NCBI GenBank assembly: GCA_039931065.1 | Contig: JBDTSP010000016.1 | Location: forward strand, 52,850 to 116,849 | Direction: 5' to 3' | Origin: CADEED01 sp039931065 | Lineage (GTDB): Bacteria > Pseudomonadota > Gammaproteobacteria > Steroidobacterales > Steroidobacteraceae | DNA length: 64,000 bases | In this document: in pieces, positions 1-14,444 of the stretch | Layout: each line of letters starts with the position of its first letter | Position numbering within the stretch: position 1 is the stretch's first letter | The notes under the pieces: model-generated | What the model was told of the DNA's origin: nothing | What the model saw: the letters and a program-made list of their open reading frames with translations, nothing else | Database searches by the model: none | Translations under genes and position numbers: made by a program

Positions 1-824
1 AACTTGTCGCGTCCGACGATCCGGGTCCGCGGCGGTTCGTCGCCCGCGCCGTTCACTCCGGCGGACCAGAAGCGGCACCCTTCCGGATCGATCAGCCACC
101 AGCGGTCGGCAAGTTTTTCCACGCGGAAGTAACCCGTCGCGCGCCGCTTGTCCTTCGCAAAGCCGCCGTAACGGCAGACCGGCGGCACTTTCGCGACCAG
201 CAGGCGCTGCTCGGTTTGCCATTCGCGTTTGAGCGCATCGAGCGAGCGAACCTTCTCGGGCCACTCGGCGCGGATGTATTGGCCAAAGTCGTCAATGAGG
301 GGAGTGCCGCCGTCGAGCACCGCATCGCCGGGATCGGTCTCCGACAGGCTCACCTTGCGAATCTCGACGGTGGCGAGCTGCGCGGGATATCGCATCGTTA
401 CGCTCAGCGCACGCACGTGTTGAACCGACCCGTGGCCGCCAGCTTCGATGTTGATCCAGTAACTGCTGCGCGGCTGGTTGACGGTGGATGCGAGCTCATC
501 GGCGTCGCCAAGCCCCTCGCGATAGAACCGCAGCGGAATCGATGCCCGCACCCAGACGTTCGCGAAGGGGTGAATGCGTTTGGAAACGTTGCCCTCATCG
601 CCAACCAGGCCGAGTTCGAAACGCTGGCTGGTGGAGGCGCGGAACTCCACCACCAGGAACTGGAAGTCGGTCCAGTCGGTGGGAAGCAGCGGGTCGAGTT
701 CGCCCAGCGGCCATTCCGTGGTCGAAACGTCGCTTGCGAAGGTCGCCTTCTGCGGCGCCGCAACTGCGCTGCCTAACATCAATGCGGCGCCCAGACCGGC
801 CACCGCTGTCGCCCAATGATTCAT
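1..824 (-). CDS. Secreted agarase-like glycoside hydrolase, 5' part (cut by window edge)
   Basis: The reading frame starts at the ATG at 824 behind a G-rich ribosome site and runs off the left edge with about 274 codons visible. Residues 1-23 form a Sec signal peptide ending near AVAA. A beta-sandwich-like domain of about 125 residues follows, then a linker with FGQYIRAEWPEKV and the segment ATGYFRVEKLADRWWLIDPE, which resembles the entry to the catalytic barrel of GH50 beta-agarases. The predicted product is exported and would cleave a galactan-type polysaccharide. Its catalytic glutamates lie outside the window, so the substrate is inferred. It fits the other carbohydrate genes here. The gap 825-937 separates it from the kinase operon on the same strand. 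Confidence 0.6.
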   Translation of the reverse strand, partial: MNHWATAVAGLGAALMLGSAVAAPQKATFASDVSTTEWPLGELDPLLPTDWTDFQFLVVEFRASTSQRFELGLVGDEGNVSKRIHPFANVWVRASIPLRFYREGLGDADELASTVNQPRSSYWINIEAGGHGSVQHVRALSVTMRYPAQLATVEIRKVSLSETDPGDAVLDGGTPLIDDFGQYIRAEWPEKVRSLDALKREWQTEQRLLVAKVPPVCRYGGFAKDKRRATGYFRVEKLADRWWLIDPEGCRFWSAGVNGAGDEPPRTRIVGRDK

Positions 825-937
825 CGCATCCCCCCGGGTGAGCGGGGCCTAGTGTATTCGAAGCGGCCCGGGCGGCCAGCGCGACACCTGCCGTCGCTCC
901 ATGCGCTACCCGTTGTCCCCCGGGTTTCCTACCCGGA

Positions 938-2029
938 CTACGGCGTCAGCGGCAGGGAGATATTGAAAGTGGTGCCGATGCCCGGCTCGGATCCACATCG
1001 GATCAGGCCCCCGTGTGCATCGACGATTCCCTTGCCGATGTAGAGCCCGAGGCCGGTGCCGGTCTTCTGATGCTTTTTGCTGGCCGAATAATACGGATTG
1101 AAGATGTGCGGCAGATCGTCGGCCGCGATTCCGGGCCCGCTGTCCGCGATTTCGATTTGCGCGCTGTTGCCGCGAGTGCGGCTGGTCACGCTGATGGTGT
1201 CGCCGGCCTTGCAGAACTTGACCGCGTTTCCGAGCAGGTTCTGGAACAACTGCATGAGGCGGCCACGATCCGCGTCCGCCTTCATCACGTCGTTGCCGGC
1301 GTCGTAGGTCAACGTGAGGCCTTTCTCGCGCGCCGTCGATTCGTGCGCGTTCACGGCTTCACGCAATACGTCGTTTATGACGATCGGTTTGGGATCGATA
1401 GAGAGACTGCCGGCGCGCAGGCTGACCATGTCCATCAGGTCGCCGATCATGCGGTTCATCTGTTCGACGTTGCGGCGAATGCGTTCGTGTTGCTCGCGTA
1501 CCTGTTGCGGCGTGAGCTGGTATTTCGGATTGAGCAACATCGAAGCCGTGGTGTGGATCACCGACAGCGGGGTGCGCAGATCGTGCGACACGATGGCCAA
1601 CACGTCCTCGCGCGCACGCACCGCCTGTTCGAGCTCCTGCCGCTGCCGATGGAGCTGGAAAAAGATCGCGGCCTTCTGCCGCAGGATCTCGGGGTTGATG
1701 GGCTTGAACAACACGTCGACGGCGCCGGACTCGTAGCCGCGGAACATCGGCAGCGGTTCGTTCGGGCTCGCCGCGGTGATGAAGATGATCGGGATGTGCT
1801 TGGAGCGTTCGGTGCCGCGCATCAATTCGGCCAGTTCGAATCCATCCATCGTCGGCATGTGAATGTCGAGCAACGCGAGCGCGAAATCGTGCACCAGCAA
1901 CAGTTCGAGCGCCGCAGGTCCCGAGGCGGCCGTGAATATCTCGCGATCGTCGCCGCGCAGCAGCGCCTCGAGCGCCACCAGGTTCTCGGCGACGTCGTCG
2001 ACCAGCAGACACTTCACCTTATCCGACAT
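938..2029 (-). CDS. Response regulator-histidine kinase (REC-HisKA-HATPase)
   Basis: This is a soluble two-component protein of about 363 residues. A receiver domain comes first, with the acceptor aspartate in LALLDIHMP near residue 54. A HisKA domain follows with the phospho-histidine in SHDLRTPL near residue 150. The HATPase domain shows the N box (NLLGNAVKF), G1 (DSGPGIAADD) and G2 (GTGLGLYIGKG). The ATG at 2029 is chosen because GGAGA lies a few bases upstream and it overlaps the cheB stop codon; an ATG at 2041 is the alternative. It is the last gene of a four-gene operon and probably integrates phosphotransfer from the upstream hybrid kinase. No output DNA-binding domain is present. Confidence 0.9.
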   Translation of the reverse strand: MSDKVKCLLVDDVAENLVALEALLRGDDREIFTAASGPAALELLLVHDFALALLDIHMPTMDGFELAELMRGTERSKHIPIIFITAASPNEPLPMFRGYESGAVDVLFKPINPEILRQKAAIFFQLHRQRQELEQAVRAREDVLAIVSHDLRTPLSVIHTTASMLLNPKYQLTPQQVREQHERIRRNVEQMNRMIGDLMDMVSLRAGSLSIDPKPIVINDVLREAVNAHESTAREKGLTLTYDAGNDVMKADADRGRLMQLFQNLLGNAVKFCKAGDTISVTSRTRGNSAQIEIADSGPGIAADDLPHIFNPYYSASKKHQKTGTGLGLYIGKGIVDAHGGLIRCGSEPGIGTTFNISLPLTP

Positions 2030-2600
2030 CAGCTTCTCCATGCGCGCGCAGGAAATCCGCGAGCGCTGCAAGATCTACTTCGACGCTTTCGGGTACCGCC
2101 TGCAGCGCGGCCGCAGGCATGGCGATCATTTCGGATGTTTCAAGCGACTGAACCGCCGCGATTCCGCCGGCCGCCGCCACCGCCTTCAAACCCGCCGCAC
2201 CGTCGGCGTTGGCCCCGGACAACACGAGTCCCAGCAGGCGGTCACCATAGGCTTCCGCGGCGGTCTCGAACAGCGCGTCGATTGCCGGACGCGAATAGTG
2301 CACCCGGTCGTCCTGCGAAAGCGCGAATGTGCGGCCGCGCTCGACCAGCAGGTGATAGTCGGGAGTCGCGAAGTAGATGGTCCCGCCTTCGATAGGTTCC
2401 TTGTCTTCCGCGAACTTCAGTCGCGGGCCGCCCGGCCGCTCGAAAATGCGCGGCAGCAGGCTGATGCTGTCCGCCGGCAGATGAATGACGATGGCCATCG
2501 CGGGCGCGAAATCCGCGTCCAGATCGCGCAGCAAACGGCGCAAAGCGTCGATCCCGCCGGCCGAGCCGCCAATCACCACCAGGTCTACCGAGCGCTTCAC
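2019..2600 (-). CDS. cheB: CheB-type protein-glutamate methylesterase, catalytic domain only
   Basis: This 193-residue protein corresponds to the CheB catalytic domain without the usual N-terminal receiver. The catalytic serine lies in GGSAGG (about residue 13), the histidine in VIHLP (about 40) and the aspartate in the GANADGAAGL segment. CheB enzymes demethylate or deamidate receptor glutamates. With no receiver, activity cannot be switched by phosphorylation of its own domain, so control probably comes from the neighbouring kinases. It overlaps cheR by 4 bp and the downstream kinase by 11 bp, indicating translational coupling. No methyl-accepting receptor or cheA/cheW lies nearby, so its substrate may not be a classical chemoreceptor. 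Confidence 0.9.
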   Translation of the reverse strand: MKRSVDLVVIGGSAGGIDALRRLLRDLDADFAPAMAIVIHLPADSISLLPRIFERPGGPRLKFAEDKEPIEGGTIYFATPDYHLLVERGRTFALSQDDRVHYSRPAIDALFETAAEAYGDRLLGLVLSGANADGAAGLKAVAAAGGIAAVQSLETSEMIAMPAAALQAVPESVEVDLAALADFLRAHGEADVG

Positions 2601-3427
2601 GGGAGCTCACTCGCCTTGCGGTACAGACGCTCGGGCGCCGAAAACTCCGTGAAGCGGGTGGCGGCCTTGGTGAAGCGCAGGCTTTCCTTCGAACCCAGGC
2701 CCAGGAACCCGCGGCTCACCAGCGCATCGCCAAACAACCCGAGCGCCCGATTCTGCAAGGCGTGGTCGAAATAGATGAGCACGTTGCGGCAGGTGACCAG
2801 GTGCACCTCGGAGAACACGTTGTCGGTTGCGAGGCTGTGATCGGAGAAGGTGATCTTGCGCCGCAGACTCGCGTCCATGATCGCGGACTCGCCGGACGCG
2901 TGATAGTAGTCGGACAGGGAAGCAGTGCCGCCGGAGCGACGATGGTTCTCGGTGAAGCCGCGCAGGCGGGCGAGTTCGAACACGCCCGCGGATGCCAGCC
3001 GCAACGCCTGTGCATTGATGTCGGTGGCATACACGATGGAGCGATCCAGCAAGCCCGCTTCCTGAAGAAGGATCGCAGCCGAATACGCTTCCTCGCCGGC
3101 GCTGCAGCCAGCCACCCAGATCTTGATCGATGGATAGGTCGCGAGCACCGGCAACACTTTCGTCCGCAACGCGGCGAAAAATTCCGGATCACGAAACATG
3201 TCGCTCACCTGCACGGTGAGGTACTGCAGCAGCGTCGAAAAGGATTCCGGCTCGTGCAGCACTTTTTCCTGCAAGCCGGACAAGGTGCCGACGTGCAGGG
3301 TGTCGCACGCCTGGACGAGGCGGCGCTTGAGCGACGCCATCGCATACGATCGAAAGTCGTAATGATAACGATCGAATATGGCCTCGAGCAGCAGACGCAT
3401 CTCGAGTTCGCCGATGGGCACTGCCAT
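2597..3427 (-). CDS. cheR: CheR-type protein-glutamate methyltransferase
   Basis: A 276-residue SAM-dependent methyltransferase of the CheR family. The N-terminal helical domain (residues 1-75) contains the FRSYAMASLKRRL basic helix. The SAM-binding domain shows IKIWVAGCSAGEEAYSAA near residue 105, YATDINAQAL near 135, and CRNVLIYFD near 218. It would methylate glutamates of a signalling partner and work against the CheB homologue encoded next to it. It starts 3 bp after the hybrid kinase stop. CheR-CheB pairs next to GAF hybrid kinases are common in sensory operons outside the chemotaxis cluster. Confidence 0.93.
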   Translation of the reverse strand: MAVPIGELEMRLLLEAIFDRYHYDFRSYAMASLKRRLVQACDTLHVGTLSGLQEKVLHEPESFSTLLQYLTVQVSDMFRDPEFFAALRTKVLPVLATYPSIKIWVAGCSAGEEAYSAAILLQEAGLLDRSIVYATDINAQALRLASAGVFELARLRGFTENHRRSGGTASLSDYYHASGESAIMDASLRRKITFSDHSLATDNVFSEVHLVTCRNVLIYFDHALQNRALGLFGDALVSRGFLGLGSKESLRFTKAATRFTEFSAPERLYRKASELP

Positions 3428-3430
3428 GTG

Positions 3431-6520
<3,090 letters not shown>

Positions 6521-6658
6521 CGCAGAACACCGTGGAACACGTGAAAGACGGCGGAGTTTACGAGGAACTACCGATCGGGCTGTTGACGGCGGACCCCGGA
6601 TCGTGTTGTCAGGGAACTCCTACAAATAATTACTATTGCGGTGGGAGAAATCGGCAGG

Positions 6659-8464
6659 ATGCAGCAGAAGAAAGTTGTCACCACAACGAAGCCTATCCAC
6701 ATGAGAACCCTGCCTGTCCTGGTCGCTGGCCTACTCGTTATTTCGGGTTGTGGAGGCGGAGGTCATTCCGAGGCCGATCCGTCGACCGGGATGCTCGAAG
6801 CGGGCAAGGCGCTCGGCGTGCATTACCAGACCGCTACGCAATCCGGGACCACCGATGCCAATGGCACCTTCACCTATCTGCCGGGCGAAACCGTCACGTT
6901 CTCGATCGGCGGCGTGCAGTTGGGGGCGGTGTCTGGCGCCGCGAAGATATCGCTGTTCACGCTCGCAGGGCTCACGCCTCCGCTAAGCGAACTCGCCCTG
7001 CGGCGCGAGCTCGAGCGGGCGCAGCGGCAGCCGACTCCGATGGTCCGCGCCATGAATCTCGCCCGACTGTTGATCGCGCTGGACGCGGACAACAACCCCG
7101 ACAATGGCATCGACGTGAGTGGCCGGGCCGCCGATCTCGCGGGCAAACAGATCGATCTCGGTCTTGGCTTGTATGGCTTCGCGGCGAAGGTAGATCGCCT
7201 GGCGCCGAATCTCACTCGCAACATTCCGATCACACGCACGCTGGTATTCGCCTATCAGGCTGCGAATCTCACCGTTTCCGTACACAACGCCGTGCGCAAC
7301 GATGTCGACGAGGGGGTGTTTTCGCAACGCAGCTCGACGATCTCGTATCTCGCCAACGGTTTGCGCTCCCGCGAGGAATCCGCCGCGGTTGGCCTGAGCG
7401 TGGGTTCGTCGGTCGCGACCTATTCATATGATGGGCTCGGACGCATGACAGGCTACGCCAGTGTCTCGCAGCTCGATCCGGTGACGCCGGACTACGCCAT
7501 CAGTTCCGCCTTCTCGTTCGACGCCCGCGGCAACCGCGTGACGAGCGCCTATGAACAACAGTTTTTCGGTGACCTGCGCTACCGCTTTACGTCCGGCGGC
7601 GCGGCGGATGCACGCGGTCTCTTTCCGGAAATCACGGCCACGACGGATAACGATGGAGATGGCGTCATTGATTTGCGCGAGGTCACGCAAACGACTTTCG
7701 ATGCGCGCGGCAATCCGGTGTCGCGCAAGAGTTCGGACGATAACGATGGCGACGGGGTGTTCGACGTGTTGCATTCGTTCACGACCGCCTTCGGCGTGAA
7801 CGACCGTATCAGCACCGAGACCTATGAAATCGATTCGGATGCGGACGGTGATCCCGACTATCGACGCGTGACCAGCCTCGACGAAAGCACACCCGGCCTG
7901 TTCATCCGCACAGAGCTCGAAGATTTCGATGTCGATGGCACCATCGATCAAAGCACGACTTTACGTGTGCAATACGACGCGGCCGGCAACCAGGTTTCTG
8001 AATCCCTGGTTGCACAGGGCGCACTCCTCGGTTTGGGCGCGTCGTCGTACACGACCACCACCACGTACGACGCGGATCATCGCGTGCTGACCCGCGACTC
8101 TTCCGAAGACTACGATTCGGATGGCACGCCGGATCGAACCACTCGCAGCACCTACGAATATGACGCCCAGGGTAATCCGGTCAAGGCAACCAGTGCGTTG
8201 AACGATACGTTTTCGGGCTCGCAAAACTTCGGCACGGACTACGAATACGGGGCCAACGGCGAGCGCACGATGTTCCGTTATCACGTCGATTACGACGCCG
8301 ACGGTGTGTTCGAATTCGAAAGCGCCACGCAGGTCACGAACCAGCTATTCGACGACGGCGTTCTGATGCTTGGGCAGCAGTACTTCGAATTCATCGGCGC
8401 CCCAGCGTTCGATTACGTCGGCGTGGTTGTCGGCGGCGCGGCGGGCGGCGTCGCGAGCCACTAA
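6659..8464 (+). CDS. Lipoprotein with YD-like and calcium-binding DxDxDG repeats
   Basis: A predicted outer-membrane or surface lipoprotein of about 601 residues. The hydrophobic segment TLPVLVAGLLVISGCGGGG contains a lipobox ending at Cys. The start at 6659 is chosen because GGGAGAA lies about 10 bases upstream; an ATG at 6701 would give a more typical short signal peptide. The C-terminal half contains YD-repeat-like motifs (YDGLGRMTGY, FDARGNRV) alternating with at least six acidic loops such as DNDGDGVID, DSDADGDPD, DFDVDGTID and DYDSDGTPD, resembling type-3 thrombospondin or EF-hand calcium loops. No enzymatic domain is recognised. A surface or adhesive role stabilised by calcium is an inference. 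Confidence 0.7.
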   Translation: MQQKKVVTTTKPIHMRTLPVLVAGLLVISGCGGGGHSEADPSTGMLEAGKALGVHYQTATQSGTTDANGTFTYLPGETVTFSIGGVQLGAVSGAAKISLFTLAGLTPPLSELALRRELERAQRQPTPMVRAMNLARLLIALDADNNPDNGIDVSGRAADLAGKQIDLGLGLYGFAAKVDRLAPNLTRNIPITRTLVFAYQAANLTVSVHNAVRNDVDEGVFSQRSSTISYLANGLRSREESAAVGLSVGSSVATYSYDGLGRMTGYASVSQLDPVTPDYAISSAFSFDARGNRVTSAYEQQFFGDLRYRFTSGGAADARGLFPEITATTDNDGDGVIDLREVTQTTFDARGNPVSRKSSDDNDGDGVFDVLHSFTTAFGVNDRISTETYEIDSDADGDPDYRRVTSLDESTPGLFIRTELEDFDVDGTIDQSTTLRVQYDAAGNQVSESLVAQGALLGLGASSYTTTTTYDADHRVLTRDSSEDYDSDGTPDRTTRSTYEYDAQGNPVKATSALNDTFSGSQNFGTDYEYGANGERTMFRYHVDYDADGVFEFESATQVTNQLFDDGVLMLGQQYFEFIGAPAFDYVGVVVGGAAGGVASH

Positions 8465-8477
8465 CTGGCGGCCGGGA

Positions 8478-11318
<2,841 letters not shown>

Positions 11319-11325
11319 TTGTCGA

Positions 11326-11341
11326 GCGCCAAAATTGGCGC
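11326..11341. promoter_or_regulatory. Short inverted repeat just upstream of uvrA start
   Basis: GCGCCAA and TTGGCGC are perfectly complementary arms separated by two bases, 8-23 nt upstream of the uvrA start codon, where a ribosome site would be expected. It does not have the spacing of the gammaproteobacterial LexA box. It could be an operator or an mRNA hairpin limiting uvrA translation. Confidence 0.35.
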
Positions 11342-11486
11342 GAATGAAGAGGAACCAAGGAGTCTAAGCGGCGAGCCCCGCTGATGCATAACCAGGTGTC
11401 AGTCGCGCTGAGTACTGGATAAGCAGCGCTCTTCCAATCGGATCAGGCACTTGCGCGAAAGCGTCTGAAACGAGACAGTCGTCGCC

Positions 11487-12008
11487 GTGACCACACCCGC
11501 ACACGATCGTTGCTTTGCGCCGGTCGCGCGGCGCAACGCGACTGTCCTGATCCTCGGTTCGCTGCCGGGCCGAAAATCCCTGCAGCTGCAGCAGTACTAC
11601 GCTCACCCACAAAACGCCTTCTGGAAAATCATCGCGGCGCTGTTCGGCGACACGTCGTCGCTGCCCTACACACAACGTCTGAATATCCTGATGTCCAACC
11701 GGATCGCGTTATGGGATGTTCTCGCCGCGGCCGAGCGGCCTGGCAGTCTCGATAGTTCCATCGTGCCCCATTCGGCGGTACCTAACGACTTCGCAGAATT
11801 CTTCCGCGCTCATCCGCGCATTCGCCGCGTGTTTTTCAACGGGCAAAAGGCGGCCGGGTTATTTCAGCGCCGCGTATTACCCGCGCTCGGCCAGGAGTTT
11901 GCCGGCATTCATTTCGAGTGCCTGCCTTCGACCAGCCCGGCGCACGCGGGCATGACGTTTGCAAAGAAGTTAGACAGGTGGACCAGGATCAAGGAGACGA
12001 CGACATGA
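11487..12008 (+). CDS. DNA-deoxyinosine glycosylase (uracil-DNA glycosylase superfamily, HDG type)
   Basis: A 173-residue member of the uracil-DNA glycosylase superfamily. The N-terminal motif LILGSLPGRKSLQLQQYYAH followed by PQNAFWKII matches the family that removes deaminated purines (hypoxanthine) from DNA. The second active-site segment is LPSTSPAHAG near the C-terminus. It would start base-excision repair of deoxyinosine. The GTG at 11487 is the first start in frame after the intergenic gap. Its stop overlaps the ATG of the Nudix gene (ATGA), so the two are co-translated. Pairing with a Nudix hydrolase and opposite uvrA makes a small genome-maintenance cluster. Confidence 0.85.
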   Translation: MTTPAHDRCFAPVARRNATVLILGSLPGRKSLQLQQYYAHPQNAFWKIIAALFGDTSSLPYTQRLNILMSNRIALWDVLAAAERPGSLDSSIVPHSAVPNDFAEFFRAHPRIRRVFFNGQKAAGLFQRRVLPALGQEFAGIHFECLPSTSPAHAGMTFAKKLDRWTRIKETTT

Positions 12009-12433
12009 ACTTTGCAGACAAGGCATGCCCCGTGATGTTTCGCGATGCATCGATGCGACAGATTCTTGCCTTCGAGCACCCGGCGGCCGGCCTCCAGCTG
12101 GTGAAGGGCCGCATCGAGCTTGGTGAGAACGCGCGCGCTGCCGCATTGCGTGAACTGCAGGAAGAGGCCGGGATCGCGCAAACCGCCATCGCGGAGGACC
12201 TTGGTACCTGGCATTCGGGGCACAAGGGCCACATCTGGTCGTTCCACCTGTGCACGTTTTCGCCCCGGCTGCCGGAGCGCTGGACCCATCTGTGTGAAGA
12301 CGATGGCGGTTACGAGTTCAGGTTCTTCTGGCACGACGTGCACCAGGAAACCGATGAAAAGTGGTCGCCGCAGTATCGGCGTGCACTCGAAGCGATCCGC
12401 GACCGCACGCGTGCACTGCGCTGGCGCGGTTAA
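12005..12433 (+). CDS. Nudix hydrolase
   Basis: A 142-residue Nudix protein. The Nudix box runs from GRIELGENARAAALREL into QEEAGI (residues about 39-61) and matches the GX5EX7REUXEEXGU pattern with all catalytic glutamates. It would hydrolyse a nucleoside diphosphate linked to another group; the exact substrate cannot be read from the sequence. The start ATG overlaps the TGA of the upstream glycosylase gene, which suggests a linked role such as clearing damaged nucleotides. Confidence 0.85.
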   Translation: MNFADKACPVMFRDASMRQILAFEHPAAGLQLVKGRIELGENARAAALRELQEEAGIAQTAIAEDLGTWHSGHKGHIWSFHLCTFSPRLPERWTHLCEDDGGYEFRFFWHDVHQETDEKWSPQYRRALEAIRDRTRALRWRG

Positions 12434-12482
12434 CTGTAAAACACGATGACTGACGTCGGGCGCCACGTTAATGTGGCGCCCG

Positions 12483-14120
12483 ATGAATCGCCGAGAATTG
12501 TTGCTGGTTGTCGGAGCGTCGGCAGTGGGTGCGGCGATTTCGCCCACGCCTGCCGCCGCTGCCGCCGCTGCCGCCGCTGCAGGCGACGATCGCACGCGCT
12601 GGGCGGCGAAGGCGCAGGCCTTGATGCCTTCACTGCACGAGACCGAGCAAGCGCCGCTTCAGCTGGTGCGCGCCACCGCCGCGGACCTGCCATTGCGATT
12701 TCGCATGGATTCCGATGCGCCGGCCAGCGAGCTCGCCAAACGCGTACTTCACAAGGGCGACAGCGTCGTCGTCGATTTCGGCGGTCACCGCACCGGCTAT
12801 CTGTCGTTTCGCCTCGAGACCGAGGGTCGCGAGCCCGACGCACCCGCGCGGCTGCGGTTCACGTTCGGCGAGGTTCCCACAGATGTGGCCGAACCCCTCT
12901 ATCCATACAAGGGCCAACTGAGCCAGGCCTGGTTGCCCGACGAGACCGTCAACATAGACTATCTACCGCAGTCGGTACGCCTGGCCCGCCGTTACGCGTT
13001 CCGCTACGTGAAGATCGAGGTGCTCGATACTTCGCCCGGCTTCGGCGTGCGTTTCGAATCGCTCAAGGCCCACGCCGTGACTTCGGCGCGTGACATGCCG
13101 CCGACGTTGGTCACCGGGACACCCTTGCTGCGCCGCATCGATGAAATCGCATTGGCAACGCTGCGCGATTGCATGCAGACGACCTTCGAAGATGGTCCGC
13201 GGCGCGACCAGCGCCTGTGGATCGGCGATCTGCGGCTGCAAGCGCTGACCAACTACCAGACGTTTCGACAGAACGACGTGGTGCAGCGGTGTCTGTACCT
13301 GTTTGCAGCGTTGCCGCGCGACGATGGCCTGGTGTCCGCTTGTGTCTACGAAAAACCCACTGCGCGGTACGGCGGCCTGCACATTGTCGACTACGCGGCG
13401 TTGTTCAATGTGACGCTGCTCGACTATGTCGAGGCAACCGGCGATATGGAGACCGCCCGCGACCTCTGGCCGGTAGCCCTGCGGCAGCTCGAAATCCTCG
13501 GGCGCGACGTCGACGCCGACGGCCGGTATCGCGACCCCGGAAATGTGTGGATCTTCATCGATTGGGCGCGGGAGCTCGACAAGAACGCATCGATCCAGGC
13601 CGTACTCATCTACGCCTGGAAGGCCACCCTGCAGCTCGCGCGGAAGATAGGCCGCGATGGCGACGTCCGCGATTTTCCCGCGCGTATCGAGAAGATGACA
13701 CGTGCGGCGCGCGCGAACTACTGGGACGCCGAAAAACGGGTGTTCCTGAGCGGCGGGAAGCGCCAGCTCTCCTGGGCTTCCCAGGCCTGGATGGCGATTG
13801 CCGGCGTGTCGACGAAAGCGGAAAGCGCCGCGGCGCTGCGCACCGCCGTTGGCGACTCGGGCGCGGTCAAGCCGGTCACGCCATATCTGTATCACTACGT
13901 GATCGAAGGCATGCTGGCGGCCGGACTCAAACGCGAGGCGCGCGCGCTGCTGGAAAAATATTGGGGTGGCATGGTCGCCGCCGGCGCCGACACGTTCTGG
14001 GAAGTCTACGATCCGGCGCGGCCGTTGAGCTCGCCGTATGGCGACATCCACATCAATAGCTTCTGCCATGCCTGGAGCTGCACGCCATCCTATCTACTGC
14101 GGAGCGGACGACTGACATGA
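12483..14120 (+). CDS. Exported alpha-L-rhamnosidase-like glycoside hydrolase (GH78 type)
   Basis: A 545-residue exported protein. The N-terminus has NRRELLLVVGASAVGA, a Tat-like or Sec signal, then a poly-alanine stretch. After a beta-rich N-terminal domain, the catalytic (alpha/alpha)6 region begins with FEDGPRRDQRLWIGDLRLQA, the counterpart of the DCPQRDERLGWTGD motif of GH78, which carries an essential acidic residue. Later conserved segments are WIFIDWARELDKNA and DTFWEVYDP. It probably removes alpha-L-rhamnose from plant polysaccharides or glycosides. At 545 residues it is shorter than many GH78 enzymes, lacking one or more accessory beta domains. The ATG at 12483 is preferred over the one at 12471. 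Confidence 0.75.
   Translation: MNRRELLLVVGASAVGAAISPTPAAAAAAAAAAGDDRTRWAAKAQALMPSLHETEQAPLQLVRATAADLPLRFRMDSDAPASELAKRVLHKGDSVVVDFGGHRTGYLSFRLETEGREPDAPARLRFTFGEVPTDVAEPLYPYKGQLSQAWLPDETVNIDYLPQSVRLARRYAFRYVKIEVLDTSPGFGVRFESLKAHAVTSARDMPPTLVTGTPLLRRIDEIALATLRDCMQTTFEDGPRRDQRLWIGDLRLQALTNYQTFRQNDVVQRCLYLFAALPRDDGLVSACVYEKPTARYGGLHIVDYAALFNVTLLDYVEATGDMETARDLWPVALRQLEILGRDVDADGRYRDPGNVWIFIDWARELDKNASIQAVLIYAWKATLQLARKIGRDGDVRDFPARIEKMTRAARANYWDAEKRVFLSGGKRQLSWASQAWMAIAGVSTKAESAAALRTAVGDSGAVKPVTPYLYHYVIEGMLAAGLKREARALLEKYWGGMVAAGADTFWEVYDPARPLSSPYGDIHINSFCHAWSCTPSYLLRSGRLT
12552..12578. repeat. Three tandem copies of a 9-bp unit in the signal-peptide region
   Basis: GCCGCCGCT is repeated three times perfectly and encodes part of a poly-alanine tract just after the export signal of the rhamnosidase-like gene. 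Being in frame, copy-number change would lengthen or shorten the alanine tract by three residues. Confidence 0.8.
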
Positions 14121-14434
14121 GCGCGGCACAGGCAGCCCTTTATCTCGTCGCCGTGGCGTTATGGCCCGCCTTGCGGGAGATCGTCGCCGGATCGCGGCCC
14201 GCACTCGGTGAACTGTCGCGCGGACACTGGCTGGCCATCGGCGCGGGGTTTCCTATCGCCGGGAGCCGGGGATCGATTTCCTGAAATCGCACCCTGTGTT
14301 GAGCCAAACGCCGCGCGGATTCGCGTTACGATCTGCACCGGGTGGAGGGAACGATTCCGTCGGTGCCCGGTGCGTTGCCGACCCATCGCGAGCTTCTCGA
14401 ATACATCAGGAAAAGCGGGCTGCAGCGCCCGTGA
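14117..14434 (+). pseudogene. Decayed gene remnant between the rhamnosidase-like gene and SapC
   Basis: An ATG overlapping the rhamnosidase stop opens a 55-codon frame with a hydrophobic start (ALYLVAVALWPAL) that stops at 14284. A different frame then ends at 14434 with protein-like sequence (RYDLHRVEGTIPSVPGALP, then THRELLEYIRKSG). The two pieces look like the start and end of one gene broken by frameshift and internal deletion. The family was not recognised. Confidence 0.35.
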
Positions 14435-14444
14435 GGCGAAACAC

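Noticed and set aside
216..776. Long plus-strand frame over the agarase-like gene
   Set aside because: The minus-strand frame has a signal peptide and glycosidase motifs; the plus frame shows no recognisable protein.
11380..11470. LexA box for uvrA (CTGAGTACTGGATAAGCAG)
   Set aside because: CTG and CAG are 13 bases apart rather than the 10 expected for gammaproteobacterial LexA, so it is not called.
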